A DNA stretch of 40,265 nt from Nitrospira sp. CG24B (GCA_002869845.2 NEWS02000008.1:111463-151727), one strand, 5' to 3'. Shown: positions 6,983-15,823, counted from the stretch's first letter. The notes: generated by a model not told the origin, from the letters alone. Program-made: numbers and translations.

Positions 6983-8569
6983 TTATGCGGCCCGCCAATC
7001 ACGGGATAGCAACAAGACGAGCGCCGGTAGGCCAACGAGCACGATCAATAGCGCGGACGGGGCTGCCAGTTGGTAATACTCTTCACTCGCTTCCAGCCAG
7101 ACACGGATCGCTAAGGTGTCAAACCCCACCGGTCGCAACAACAACGTTGCGGGGAGCTCTTTCATGGTCTGCAAAAAGATCAAGACCCATGCCACGATGA
7201 CCCCGTTGCGAATGAGGGGCAGCGTTACGCGACGCCAGGTTTCCCGAACGGTCAGACCCAGGGTGCGGGCGACTTCTTCGAGATTCGGCGTAATTTGTTG
7301 AATCGACGGTTCAAGCGACTGGAGCCCAGCTGGGAGATAATGCAGGACATAGGCGACGATCAACACGATGACCGTACCATAAAAGAACGGCAGGACTTTT
7401 AGAAAGAGGACCAATACCGCGAGTGCGGCGACCGGTCCTGGCAGGACATAGCCAGCGTACGCGGCTTGCAGACAGCCAGTATTGAGCCAGGTTGGTTGTC
7501 GGCTGGCGAGGTAGGCGAGAGGCAGCCCAACCACTACACCGGCCGTGGCGGCTAGGGTCGACAGCAGGGCGCTGTTCCAGACGAAGCTGAAGAAGCGGGC
7601 ATCGAGAATCGCTAGGGCTTCAGGGGATAGGCTCCATGTCACCAGGAGAGAAACGGGGATTCCGAAGGCCAGGCCAATCACGGTGCTCAGGCATGTCGTC
7701 AGTGCTGCCGTGTGCACCCATTTGCACTGGATGCGTTGCGGCGCTCGAAAGCGCCCGCTGGTCTGGTAAAACCGGCTCTTTCGACGAAACCATCGTTCGG
7801 TCAACAAGAATAAAAGCGCCAGGATGACTAAGAGGATGCTCAGGATACTTGCGGCCTGGTTGTCAGACCGTCCGGTCATTTGCTGAAAGACGGCGTAGGT
7901 CAAGGTTTGATAACGCAGCAGAGAGACGGCACCGAAGTCGGACACGACGTACAGGATGACAAGAGCGACGCCGGCGACGATCGATGGGCGGAGCAACGGA
8001 AGGGTGACGAACAGCATTCTCCGAAGTGGTGACGCGCCACATGTGCGGGCGACTTCTTCAAACGACACGTTAAAGCTGAGGAGCGCACTGCGTGTGAGCA
8101 AGTAGACGAAGGGGAACGTGTCGAGCGCCATCACCAAGGTAACGCCCCAGAAGCTTTGGGGTGAGATGATCCTGGCTTCAGGTCCGGCGATCGTCTGCCA
8201 GAGTTGCTCAACTGGACCACCGAATCCCAAGAGATAGTTGTACACATAGGCCAAGACGTACGTCGGCATGGCGAGCGGCAGCACAAGACCGACTTCCCAC
8301 AGCCGGCGGCCAGGGAATTCGAATCGCGTCACCATCCAGGCGGTCGAGACACCAAGCAGGAGGGTGAGCAAGGCCACGGCACCTGCCAAAGAAACCGTAT
8401 TCCACAACAGTTCCGGGACTCGAGTGGTCCAGAGGCGATGCCAAATCGCAGGATCGGCTGACAGGGCAAGGGTCGTGACATAGCCGAGAGGCAACAGGAT
8501 GAACGCTGCGCTGGCCAGGGCGGCGAGTTGGAGCGGAGAAACAGCTAATCGGCGTACGGCGGCAATCAC
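6983..8569 (-). CDS. fbpB: Ferric-iron ABC transporter, permease
   Basis: 528 residues with GTG start at 8569, 15 bases after fbpA. About twelve membrane helices in two homologous halves, each with an EAA loop: EEVARTCGASPLRRMLFVTLPLLRP in the first half and EEVARTLGLTVRETWRRVTLPLI in the second (the full loops are longer than shown here). Such fused permeases are usual for FbpB/SfuB. It forms the inner-membrane channel between FbpA and the ATPase. Confidence 0.92.
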   Translation of the reverse strand: MIAAVRRLAVSPLQLAALASAAFILLPLGYVTTLALSADPAIWHRLWTTRVPELLWNTVSLAGAVALLTLLLGVSTAWMVTRFEFPGRRLWEVGLVLPLAMPTYVLAYVYNYLLGFGGPVEQLWQTIAGPEARIISPQSFWGVTLVMALDTFPFVYLLTRSALLSFNVSFEEVARTCGASPLRRMLFVTLPLLRPSIVAGVALVILYVVSDFGAVSLLRYQTLTYAVFQQMTGRSDNQAASILSILLVILALLFLLTERWFRRKSRFYQTSGRFRAPQRIQCKWVHTAALTTCLSTVIGLAFGIPVSLLVTWSLSPEALAILDARFFSFVWNSALLSTLAATAGVVVGLPLAYLASRQPTWLNTGCLQAAYAGYVLPGPVAALAVLVLFLKVLPFFYGTVIVLIVAYVLHYLPAGLQSLEPSIQQITPNLEEVARTLGLTVRETWRRVTLPLIRNGVIVAWVLIFLQTMKELPATLLLRPVGFDTLAIRVWLEASEEYYQLAAPSALLIVLVGLPALVLLLSRDWRAA

Positions 8570-8584
8570 AGGGTGCTCGCAGCG

Positions 8585-9652
8585 TTACCGCATCCCGACT
8601 TGTTCGATGAGCAGCAACGTTGGCTCTCGGAGTTCGGCGAGCTTGGTTAAGGGAACTAAGGCAGCTCGGAAGCTCTTCCGTTCTACCAGCGCGGGGTCGG
8701 CTTTTACCTCGGGATGGAGCGGATACTCCTTGTCGAGGTCCGCAAACATTTTCTGGCCGGCTTGCGCAACGAGAAATTCTACGAGCAATTTGGCGTTCTC
8801 CATGCGGGGCGTGTGTTTCAGGATGCCGATGCCCGCCACGTTCATGATGGCGCCCATCCCCCCCTCTTGTTGATCAGGCATCACAACCGCCAGCGGAGCA
8901 GCTGGTTGTGTGGCGAGATGCCGATAGACGTAATAGTGATTCACGATGCCCATGGCGACCTGCCCCTTGGCGACGGCGTCAACGATCTGTGAGCTTTTTT
9001 GGTAGACCTGGGTGCCGGCGTTATCCCGAAGCCCTTCGAGGAATTTTGTGGTGCGATCGTCACCGAGACTGGCGCGAATGACCGACACTCCTGCTTGCAA
9101 ATATTCACTGCCGGCGTTGGGAATGGCGATCTTGTCCTTCCACGTTTGATCCGCCAGATCCACCAAGGACTTGATCTGATCGGGCTTCACCAGTGTCGTG
9201 TTGTACACAACAATCCAAAACCGGCCCGACAAGCCGATCCAGCTGTTGTCCGCTGCGCGAAATTGAGGAGGAATGGCTCGTTCGACTTCCCGCATGTTCA
9301 AGGGGCGGAAGAGTCCCGCAGTGCGTGCCAGTTCCAAGCTGCCGGCATCATTGGTGATGAAGAGATCGGCAGGGCTGCGGTCTCCTTCGGCTTTCATCCG
9401 GTTCACCAACTCGGTAGTGCCGGATGAGAGCAGCTCGATGTGAATCCCGGTCTTTGCCGTGAACGCATCCAGGACCGGCTTGATCAATCGTTCAGCCCGT
9501 CCAGAATAGATGGTCAACGTGTCGGCGGCAGAGGTGATGGCCGGCATGACCAGCCCGAGGAGCATCAGAAAACAGGCCGCTGAAACGCTGGCGGCCCTCA
9601 GTCGAGGGGCAAGGGCTGTGGTACGAAAGAAACCGTGAAGGAACATGCGCAT
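8585..9652 (-). CDS. fbpA: Ferric-iron ABC transporter, periplasmic binding protein
   Basis: 355 residues from ATG 9652 (AAAAGG ribosome site eight bases upstream); the longer reading to 9745 would include the promoter. Signal peptide about 1-40. The mature protein starts TLTIYSGR, the FbpA/FutA opening, continues through ADLFITNDAG and NHYYVYR, whose paired Tyr are the iron-binding residues of this family, and ends with PLHPEVK. It captures Fe3+ in the periplasm and is first in fbpA-fbpB-fbpC. A promoter with a Fur-box-like site directly precedes it. Confidence 0.92.
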   Translation of the reverse strand: MRMFLHGFFRTTALAPRLRAASVSAACFLMLLGLVMPAITSAADTLTIYSGRAERLIKPVLDAFTAKTGIHIELLSSGTTELVNRMKAEGDRSPADLFITNDAGSLELARTAGLFRPLNMREVERAIPPQFRAADNSWIGLSGRFWIVVYNTTLVKPDQIKSLVDLADQTWKDKIAIPNAGSEYLQAGVSVIRASLGDDRTTKFLEGLRDNAGTQVYQKSSQIVDAVAKGQVAMGIVNHYYVYRHLATQPAAPLAVVMPDQQEGGMGAIMNVAGIGILKHTPRMENAKLLVEFLVAQAGQKMFADLDKEYPLHPEVKADPALVERKSFRAALVPLTKLAELREPTLLLIEQVGMR

Positions 9653-9694
9653 GATGGAACCTTTTATTTCAATGTTGGGTAAAGCTGATTTGAA

Positions 9695-9713
9695 ATTGAT
9701 AAACCGTCTCAAT
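9695..9713. promoter_or_regulatory. Putative Fur box at fbpA
   Basis: Read on the minus strand it is TTGAGACGGTTTATCAAT, close to TTGAGAATGATTATCAAT and to the site at 2860-2878. It lies just downstream of the -10 at 9717-9722, across the likely transcription start, where a bound repressor would block initiation. Confidence 0.62.
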
Positions 9714-9716
9714 AAA

Positions 9717-9745
9717 AGAATACCAGAAGTCCATTCAGAGGTCAA
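9717..9745 (-). promoter_or_regulatory. Sigma-70-type promoter of fbpABC
   Basis: TTGACC (9745-9740), a 17-base spacer and TATTCT (9722-9717) on the minus strand. Predicted start near 9710, inside the Fur-box-like site. fbpABC is therefore probably transcribed separately from fur. Confidence 0.62.
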
Positions 9746-9754
9746 CGTCTGATA

Positions 9755-9774
9755 CCCCGCAGCAAGCTGCGGGG
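9755..9774. terminator. Hairpin after fur (9 bp stem, 2-base loop)
   Basis: CCCCGCAGC-AA-GCTGCGGGG lies five bases beyond the fur stop and just before the fbpABC -35. There is no T-run, so if it ends fur transcription it is not of the textbook type. It shares the GCTCCCCGC arm with the hairpin at 1055-1079 and may be one of a dispersed family. Confidence 0.5.
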
Positions 9775-9778
9775 AGCT

Positions 9779-10210
9779 TCATTGCCGGCAGGGGGAGCAG
9801 AGACCGTAGAGCTCAAGACGGTGGGTTTGGATCGTAAAGCCGTTCCGTGAGGCTACCTCTTCCTGGAGGCGCTCGATGTCGCAGTTCTCGAACTCCACAA
9901 TCTTTCCGCAGCCGGTGCAAATGAGGTGATCGTGGTGGCCCTTGTGCGAGATGTTGTCGTACTGCGTTTGCGTCCCGAAGTGGCGGGCTTGAGCCAGACC
10001 GGCTTCGCAGAAGAGGTTCAGCGTGCGGTAAATGGTTGCCAAGCCCAAGTGCGGATCCTTGCGGGCCAGTTGGTGGTACATCTCTTCGGCGGTAATGTGC
10101 TCTTGCTTGAGGAATGCGTCGAGGATCAGTTCACGTTGGCGCGTGAATTTCAGCTGGTGCTTCCCGAGGTGCTCCTTCAGGACACCCATTTCTTTGACAT
10201 GTTTGGACAT
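9779..10210 (-). CDS. fur: Ferric uptake regulator Fur
   Basis: 143 residues, the usual Fur length. The winged-helix DNA-binding half has FTRQRELILDAFL (22-34) and the recognition helix LGLATIYRTLNLF (55-67). The metal sites are HHDH (92-95), CTGC (98-101) and C-terminal CSPC (138-141), so both the regulatory and structural zinc sites are present. It represses genes when iron is bound. PerR and Zur are alternatives from the same family, but the iron transporter beside it and the two Fur-like boxes favour Fur. No box is obvious at its own promoter. Confidence 0.9.
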   Translation of the reverse strand: MSKHVKEMGVLKEHLGKHQLKFTRQRELILDAFLKQEHITAEEMYHQLARKDPHLGLATIYRTLNLFCEAGLAQARHFGTQTQYDNISHKGHHDHLICTGCGKIVEFENCDIERLQEEVASRNGFTIQTHRLELYGLCSPCRQ

Positions 10211-10240
10211 GGCGATGAGATCGCTCCTCCTGGAGCCGGG

Positions 10241-10269
10241 ATTAAAGACGAAATCACGCGGCGGGTCAA
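10241..10269 (-). promoter_or_regulatory. Sigma-70-type promoter of fur
   Basis: TTGACC (10269-10264), 17-base spacer and TTTAAT (10246-10241) on the minus strand, 31 bases before the fur ATG. Confidence 0.6.
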
Positions 10270-10307
10270 GCGTGATTCTGCAAACCGATCTGAAAATCTC
10301 TCCGCCT

Positions 10308-10337
10308 TTGACGGATGCGTTTCCGGCTGGCTATAGT
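10308..10337 (+). promoter_or_regulatory. Sigma-70-type promoter of the Panacea-like gene
   Basis: TTGACG (10308-10313), 18-base spacer, TATAGT (10332-10337), 29 bases before the GTG at 10367. It is back to back with the fur promoter. Confidence 0.5.
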
Positions 10338-10366
10338 GAACCCTTCACGCATAGAGCGAGGAGACT

Positions 10367-10963
10367 GTGAGAACGCCCAACCAGATTGCCGTCGACCGTG
10401 CTCTGCTTTTGTATGTCCTGCAACTCGCTGAGCCTCTTGGTCCGCTGAGCGATGTCAAGCTGCAGCAGCTCTGTTTCCTGTGTGAGCTCCAAACCTTCGC
10501 CAAAGGTCTGAAAGCCTTCCATTTTGAATTCTTTCGCTTTGCGTATGGAGCGTTTAGCAAGGATCTCGATAATGACCTGACCTCCCTCCGCCGAAAAGGC
10601 CGGATCGAAAACTTCACGGTATCGGATCAGGCTAAGGAGGAAGCGATCCCCTTACTCCTGCGTGCAATCGAAGGGGTGGAAGCCAATGAAAAGGTCAAAG
10701 ACATTATTGATGCTGTCGTTGCGGCTTATGGATCACAAGACAGCGGCGCCATCACGAACTCCGTCGAATCGGTTCAGCTGAGCACACCTCAGGACCCTGA
10801 GCTGAAAATTCCAATTCGTGATATTGTGTTCCACACCATGCTGCTCGTACCCCATCGGATCGAGGTGCAAGCTGAATTTACGTTGCCTCTGGTCATCGCC
10901 ATACAGCTCAACACGGTGCTGGGGTATGACAGCCGACCGGTCATCGATGCTCAGAGCTGGTAG
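10367..10963 (+). CDS. Panacea/DUF4065-like protein, function unknown
   Basis: 198 residues with GTG start preceded by GAGGAG. The N-terminal 110 residues show the pattern of the DUF4065 (SocA/Panacea) fold: KLQQLCFLCELQTFAKGL, then FRFAYGAFSKDLDNDLTSL and KGRIENF. This domain is known mainly as an antitoxin adaptor that hands toxins to proteases or neutralises them. No toxin gene is adjacent: fur lies upstream on the other strand and a carboxypeptidase converges on it, overlapping by 13 bases. The C-terminal third (ELKIPIRDIVFHTML) is not recognised. The domain call rests on pattern only. Confidence 0.6.
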   Translation: MRTPNQIAVDRALLLYVLQLAEPLGPLSDVKLQQLCFLCELQTFAKGLKAFHFEFFRFAYGAFSKDLDNDLTSLRRKGRIENFTVSDQAKEEAIPLLLRAIEGVEANEKVKDIIDAVVAAYGSQDSGAITNSVESVQLSTPQDPELKIPIRDIVFHTMLLVPHRIEVQAEFTLPLVIAIQLNTVLGYDSRPVIDAQSW

Positions 10964-12483
10964 ATCTCGCCGTACTTCTTTTCCACGTAATTGAGAAAAG
11001 GTTCGGGACTCACTGTTGCTCCCGTCACGCGCTGGGCGAGGTGGGCTGGCGTGAACATGCGACCCCAGCGGTGAATCTTCTGTTCGAGCCACCGGCGTAA
11101 GCTTAACAATTGGCCTGCCGCAATCTCAGTCTCCAGATTCGGAATTTCTAACTTGGCCTGCTCGAAAAATTGGACAGAGTAGAGGTTGCCTAGGGTATAT
11201 GTGGGGAAATAGCCGAACGCCCCGAATGACCAGTGGACATCCTGTAAGACCCCGTCCGCATCAGAGGGTGAAACGATGCCCAAGTACTCCTCCATCTTCT
11301 GATTCCAAATGGTGGGTAAGTCGTCTGGCTGAATCTTGTCTTCCAGCAGGTCCTGCTCGATTTCGAATCGCAGCATGATGTGGAGATTGTAGGTCAGCTC
11401 GTCAGCTTCCACGCGGATCAACGACGGTTTCACGCAATTGATTGCGGCATAGAACTGGTCGATCCCCACGCCGCGCAACTGGTCATGAAAGGTCTGTTGT
11501 AAAACCGGGTAGAAGAAGCGCCAAAATGGCCGCGAACGTCCCACGCAGTTTTCCCACAGACGTGACTGACTTTCATGAATACCGAGGGACACCGAGTCAC
11601 CCAACGGCGTCCCGAAATACCGTTGATCCAACCCTTGATCGTACAGCCCGTGTCCTCCTTCATGGATACAGCTGAAGAGGCAGGATTGCAGTTCATGTTC
11701 ATGAACACGGGTGGTGACGCGCACATCGGTTGGATGAAACGACGTGGTGAAGGGATGGGCTGATAGATCCAGACGGCCACGCTCAAAATCATAGCCCATC
11801 GCCGTCAAGACCAGCCGCCCGAACTCCACTTGTCGAGCCTGGTCATACGAGTGATGCAACACGCTATCGTCAATTTTCACCCGGCTTTGTGCGATCTTTT
11901 TCAGCAACGGTACCAGCCGGGCCTTGAGTGCAGCAAACACTGGTTGGAGATTCGCAATGGTCGCGCCTGGTTCATAGACGTCCAACAGGGCGTTATAGGG
12001 TGAGTCCTGATAGCCGAGATACTGCGCCTCTTCGCGTTTGAGCTGGAGTACCGTCTGGAGATTCGGCAGAAACATCGAGAATGTGTTCTGCGTTTTAGCC
12101 TCGGCCCAGACCTGCTGCGCGAGGGAGCATTCACGGCTCAGCTTGACCACAAAATCCGATGGCAGCTTTTGGGCTCGGCTGAAATCCCGCCACACTTCTC
12201 GTAAGAGTGAGCGTGACGGTTCATCCCAGGCCTCACGCCCTTGATCCGATGCTTGACCAGTGACAGGATCCACCCATTGCGATAAGAGCGACTGCACGTC
12301 CGGCGAGACCAGCTTCTGATGGGCGATGCCTTGGAGCACGGCGATCTGTTCAGCCCGAGCTTCTCCGCCACCGACCGGCATATAGGTTTCCTGATCCCAC
12401 GAGAGGACCGAGGCGGCGCTATTGATGCGCTGAATTTCCATCAGCCTGGTGGTGAGGGGTTCCAGCGTGGCGAGTGTTTTCAA
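10951..12483 (-). CDS. Carboxypeptidase M32 (Taq carboxypeptidase family)
   Basis: 510 residues, normal length. The start is TTG at 12483, supported by GGAGG five bases upstream. Zinc motif HEGGHGLYDQ near residue 268 (HExxH type) with downstream HESQSRLWEN, and ELTYNLHIMLRFEIE later, are the M32 signature regions. M32 enzymes are cytoplasmic metallo-carboxypeptidases that trim peptides from the C-terminus. It stands alone, with convergent and divergent neighbours. Confidence 0.93.
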   Translation of the reverse strand: MKTLATLEPLTTRLMEIQRINSAASVLSWDQETYMPVGGGEARAEQIAVLQGIAHQKLVSPDVQSLLSQWVDPVTGQASDQGREAWDEPSRSLLREVWRDFSRAQKLPSDFVVKLSRECSLAQQVWAEAKTQNTFSMFLPNLQTVLQLKREEAQYLGYQDSPYNALLDVYEPGATIANLQPVFAALKARLVPLLKKIAQSRVKIDDSVLHHSYDQARQVEFGRLVLTAMGYDFERGRLDLSAHPFTTSFHPTDVRVTTRVHEHELQSCLFSCIHEGGHGLYDQGLDQRYFGTPLGDSVSLGIHESQSRLWENCVGRSRPFWRFFYPVLQQTFHDQLRGVGIDQFYAAINCVKPSLIRVEADELTYNLHIMLRFEIEQDLLEDKIQPDDLPTIWNQKMEEYLGIVSPSDADGVLQDVHWSFGAFGYFPTYTLGNLYSVQFFEQAKLEIPNLETEIAAGQLLSLRRWLEQKIHRWGRMFTPAHLAQRVTGATVSPEPFLNYVEKKYGEIYQL

Positions 12484-12584
12484 TTCGGCCTCCAGCTCAC
12501 TGTGCTAAAATTCACGTCCGTGATTCGGTTGTCGCAGTGTACGCAACGGGCGGCGCGTTTTTCAAATCATCCAAGGGAATTCCA

Positions 12585-13229
12585 ATGAACAGGTTGGTTC
12601 CATCCGAAATCGAAGCCTATGCCGAAGCGCATTCCATGCCGGAGTCGTCAGTCTGTCGATCTCTTCGAGAAGAGACGCATCGGACTATGGAGTATCCCCA
12701 GATGCTGGTTGGTCCATTGGAAGGGGCCTTTCTCAAAATGATGATCAAGCTGGTCGGTGCTACACGCGTGCTCGAAATCGGGATGTTCACCGGCTACAGC
12801 GCCCTCTGCTTTGCCGAAGCCTTGCCGACTGCTGGCACGGTGATCACCTGTGAGATCAACGAGCAATCAGCTGCGGTGGCTCGACGCTATTTTGCTCAGG
12901 CACAATACGGGAGCAAAATCAGCATCCGTATGGGCCCGGCGCTGGACACGATGCGGACGCTCTCTGGCCCATTCGATCTCATCTTCATCGATGCCGACAA
13001 GATCAACTATCTCAATTACTACCGGCGTGCGCTCGATCTGCTTGCCCCGAATGGGGTGATCTTGATCGACAATGTCCTGTGGAGCGGCGAGGTGCTGAAA
13101 CAGCCGCCGCCGGACGAATCAACCACTGCCATTCAAGAGCTCAATCGTACTGTGGCCGCAGACCCACGCGTATCTGCTGTATTGGTCACGATTCGGGATG
13201 GTGTATTGGTGGTCCGACGAGCAGGGTAG
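12585..13229 (+). CDS. SAM-dependent O-methyltransferase (COMT/CCoAOMT-like)
   Basis: 214 residues from ATG 12585 (AAGGGA upstream); the longer reading from 12474 is rejected because the family starts with this stretch. Motif I VLEIGMFTGYSAL binds SAM. FDLIFIDADK and LIDNVLWSG are the metal-binding and post-motif regions of class I catechol-type O-methyltransferases. Substrate unknown. The C-terminus VLVVRRAG is complete; its last 111 bases are antisense to the end of the LemA gene. Confidence 0.88.
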   Translation: MNRLVPSEIEAYAEAHSMPESSVCRSLREETHRTMEYPQMLVGPLEGAFLKMMIKLVGATRVLEIGMFTGYSALCFAEALPTAGTVITCEINEQSAAVARRYFAQAQYGSKISIRMGPALDTMRTLSGPFDLIFIDADKINYLNYYRRALDLLAPNGVILIDNVLWSGEVLKQPPPDESTTAIQELNRTVAADPRVSAVLVTIRDGVLVVRRAG

Positions 13230-13697
13230 AACACGATAATTCCAGGTTCCGTAACCCCTCCTACTCTCATTGTAGAACTCACGACGATCGGCAATAGTGC
13301 TTTCCAGGACGGATATGCGTTGCTGAACCGCCAGGAACTCTTGATTGGCTTTGAGATCCGGATACTGTTCCGCAACCGCGAAGAGCTGCCCTAACGCGCC
13401 TGCGACTTGATTTTCTGCCTTCGCCTTATCATTGATATCGCGGCTTGCGCCATAGGCATTGCGGGCTCTGATGACGGCTTCAAGCGTCTCCCGTTCGTGC
13501 ACCATGTAACTGTTGCACACCTCGACGAGCTTGGGCAGCTCGTCATGTTGCTGTTTTAAAATGACGTCGATATTCGACCAGGCCTTGTCGATATTGTTCG
13601 ACAGCCGAACCAGCAGGTTATAGACACCGACTACATAGGCAATCAGCAAAACCAGCCCGATGCCCAACAGCGATCCCACGACTAATGTGCCGTTCAT
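13119..13697 (-). CDS. LemA family protein with replaced C-terminus
   Basis: 192 residues from ATG 13697 (AAAGGAG seven bases upstream). Residues 1-30 hold the membrane anchor. Residues 30-145 are typical LemA coiled helices (DKAWSNIDVILKQQHDELPKLVE, quoted only in part as family evidence) to ADRREFYNES. There the family similarity stops: LemA proteins normally continue with a last helix and a short FS/PF tail. Here residues 146-192 are unrelated, and 37 of them are encoded antisense to the methyltransferase gene. This looks like a deletion or rearrangement joining the two genes near 13230-13262. Function of LemA is poorly defined; it is commonly paired with GIDE/TPM proteins, as here. Confidence 0.72.
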   Translation of the reverse strand: MNGTLVVGSLLGIGLVLLIAYVVGVYNLLVRLSNNIDKAWSNIDVILKQQHDELPKLVEVCNSYMVHERETLEAVIRARNAYGASRDINDKAKAENQVAGALGQLFAVAEQYPDLKANQEFLAVQQRISVLESTIADRREFYNESRRGYGTWNYRVLPCSSDHQYTIPNRDQYSRYAWVCGHSTIELLNGSG

Positions 13698-13742
13698 GGA
13701 TATGCTCCTTTGCCAAGGTCACGAGGGGTCAAGGGTTCTCAC

Positions 13743-15020
13743 CTATCGATTGAGGAACAATGCCGCGCAGGCCGCCACACACACCAGCCCACCCAGGAAA
13801 CCGGCCCACATCTGCCAGGTCAATCGGGACAATATGTCCTTTTCGCTGCGATCGGAAATGATAAAGGCATGGTCACGGCTGTCGCCGATAAAGAGCCTGG
13901 ACTCGTTGGCGATGTGGTGGCTCATCCCGTGAGGCGCAAGGGCGGTTCCTAGGACATAGATGGATTCGTCCTGCCTGATAAGGGCTTCCCGACACCGCAA
14001 GGTTTTGCTGCCCATCCATCCATGGGTGGCAATCCCTAATCGCCGTAAGCCGGCGAGAGCGAGGGGAGGCAATTCTCCCAGCCAATTGGCTTTGGAAATT
14101 CGCTCGTCCGGCAAGATTAATGTGGCGCCAGCAGGAACCACGAGCACCCGCCCGGTTGCATCACGCACAAAAAACGGCCGTTCCGATGTGCCACTCGCAA
14201 TCGTTTTCCAGCGGGTGCTTTTCCCTGAACGGACCCGCTCTTCGACCGCGTAGGAGTAGAACACGCAGGGCAATTCATTGAACGGCGAGGTCAGAAGCTC
14301 ACCGTCGGCCTCTGTCTGTCCACCGATTTCAACCAAGCCAAGAGCGAGCGAACGGATGGGCGATGTCGGAATGCTTTCAATGAGGCGCTTGCGCTGCTGA
14401 ACTGTCCAGCCATACCAGAACAGCCCGAGGCCTCCGACAACGCCACCTATGAGGTAGAACAACATGACATCCGGCGGTCGGATCCAGCGGGTGGTGTGGA
14501 GGAATTTCTGGATTCCAGCGACAAAGATGAGCCCCGCGATGGCGAGCGCTACTCCAAAAAAGAGACCCCAAAACCACATATTCCGTGGGGCGGCGTTTCC
14601 GCGCGTGAGCTGATCATAAGCGATGGGCTGGAGGGTTTTCGTCCGAGCAACAGCGCAGGCATAAAGCTCTTGCTCATCGATCCGGATCGTCACTGCGGCT
14701 CCCTTGTACGTCTCGTTGAGGTGAGTCAGGCCTCCACGAGAAAGCCACCATCCCTGACAAACTTTGCACCTTTCGATCGTAGTCCCGGCTATCGTCTCAG
14801 ATTCCAGCTGAATGGCGCATCGAGGGCATTTTGTCTGCGTGCGGACCGCCACCCCTCCACTACTGCCCACTGCTTGCTTGAGGGACAGGTAATCTTCCAC
14901 AAAGCAATTGACCTCTCCAGCATCGAGCCACAGCCCGTGGCCTGAGGGGCAGACATCGAGATCTGGACCTTGGGCCGTTGGAAGCCTGAGAAGGTCGTTG
15001 TCGCAATCGAGACATTTCAT
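13743..15020 (-). CDS. TFIIB-type zinc finger and GIDE-domain membrane protein
   Basis: 425 residues from ATG 15020; a promoter at 15038-15065 lies over the longer reading and settles the start. Two zinc-finger modules (CLDCDNDLLRLP with CPSGHGLWLDAGE; then CPRCAIQLE with CKVCQGWWLSRG) match the zf-TFIIB type. Two membrane helices follow (about 155-180 and 195-215), then a GIDE domain (about 225-400) with FNELPCVFYSYAVEE. A last helix is at the C-terminus. GIDE domains resemble the non-RING part of mitochondrial MUL1; bacterial ones often sit beside LemA, which follows 45 bases later. Role unknown, probably membrane-linked. Confidence 0.8.
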   Translation of the reverse strand: MKCLDCDNDLLRLPTAQGPDLDVCPSGHGLWLDAGEVNCFVEDYLSLKQAVGSSGGVAVRTQTKCPRCAIQLESETIAGTTIERCKVCQGWWLSRGGLTHLNETYKGAAVTIRIDEQELYACAVARTKTLQPIAYDQLTRGNAAPRNMWFWGLFFGVALAIAGLIFVAGIQKFLHTTRWIRPPDVMLFYLIGGVVGGLGLFWYGWTVQQRKRLIESIPTSPIRSLALGLVEIGGQTEADGELLTSPFNELPCVFYSYAVEERVRSGKSTRWKTIASGTSERPFFVRDATGRVLVVPAGATLILPDERISKANWLGELPPLALAGLRRLGIATHGWMGSKTLRCREALIRQDESIYVLGTALAPHGMSHHIANESRLFIGDSRDHAFIISDRSEKDILSRLTWQMWAGFLGGLVCVAACAALFLNR

Positions 15021-15037
15021 AGAAAAGAGGTCTTTCA

Positions 15038-15065
15038 ACTGTAGCAAGATTCGAGGTTGTGTCAA
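15038..15065 (-). promoter_or_regulatory. Sigma-70-type promoter of the GIDE-lemA pair
   Basis: TTGACA (15065-15060), a 16-base spacer and TACAGT (15043-15038) on the minus strand. The expected start is near 15031, leaving a leader of about ten bases before ATG 15020. Confidence 0.55.
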
Positions 15066-15244
15066 TTAAATCGGCCTGTAACTACTCAACAAATCAGGGT
15101 AAAGCAAATAGGAGAGACTGCTGTTCTCATGACTTCGCGGGCTGATCGGCCATTCCATGCTCGGCTGACAAACGACAAGCGTGATTTAGCTCCCCTCGAC
15201 CGTTCTTTCTTTCACTGCGCAAGAGCGGCCCTCATCAGAATCCC

Positions 15245-15272
15245 TTGCGTTCGAGCATTTCCAAGATATACG
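15245..15272 (+). promoter_or_regulatory. Possible promoter of creA
   Basis: TTGCGT (15245-15250), 16-base spacer and TATACG (15267-15272), 42 bases before the creA ATG. Moderate match only. Confidence 0.35.
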
Positions 15273-15314
15273 TTACATCGAGATCACGCTGAACCATGAC
15301 AGGAGAAGAAACAG

Positions 15315-15782
15315 ATGAAAACAACCATCTTCGTGACCACGTTGCTCTGTTGCGCAATAATCGTTTCAACAAGTCATGCTGAGGAAGTTGGAAGTGTCGA
15401 CACGAAATTCAAAATGTTGGGACCCGATCACAAAATTGTGATTGAAGCGTTTGACGACCCCAAGATTGAAGGCATCACGTGTTACCTGAGTCGATCCAAG
15501 AAAGGTGGTCTGAAAGGCATGGTTGGATTAGCTGAGGAAACATCCGATGCCTCACTGGCCTGTCGTCAAGTCGGTCCCATTCGCCTTGTGGGTGAGCTGA
15601 AAGAAGGAGAACGGGTATTCAGCGAGAGTCGGTCTCTGATTTTCAAGAGTCTCCAAGTTGTCCGGTTTTTCGATAAAAAGCGCCAGACCTACATCTATCT
15701 TGCCTATAGCGATCGAGTGATCGAAGGCTCTCCACAAAATGCCATCTCCACCGTACCGATCCAATCCTGGTCCAGTCGATAA
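15315..15782 (+). CDS. creA: CreA family periplasmic protein
   Basis: 155 residues with AGGAGAAG before the ATG. Signal peptide 1-22 (SHA-EE). The remainder follows CreA (DUF1425-like family of E. coli CreA): [36 protein letters not shown] (shown in part), [11 protein letters not shown] and a closing [25 protein letters not shown]. Two conserved Cys in CYLSR and ACRQ can pair. E. coli CreA is a periplasmic protein of unknown role next to creBCD; no creBCD is here, and the gene stands alone. Confidence 0.88.
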   Translation: MKTTIFVTTLLCCAIIVSTSHAEEVGSVDTKFKMLGPDHKIVIEAFDDPKIEGITCYLSRSKKGGLKGMVGLAEETSDASLACRQVGPIRLVGELKEGERVFSESRSLIFKSLQVVRFFDKKRQTYIYLAYSDRVIEGSPQNAISTVPIQSWSSR

Positions 15783-15823
15783 GGACCAAGAGACACTCTA
15801 ACTCTGTGTGTTTCAGGGTCGAG

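Noticed and set aside
12474..12584. N-terminal extension of the methyltransferase
   Set aside because: Runs into the carboxypeptidase start region; family proteins begin at the later ATG, which has its own ribosome site.
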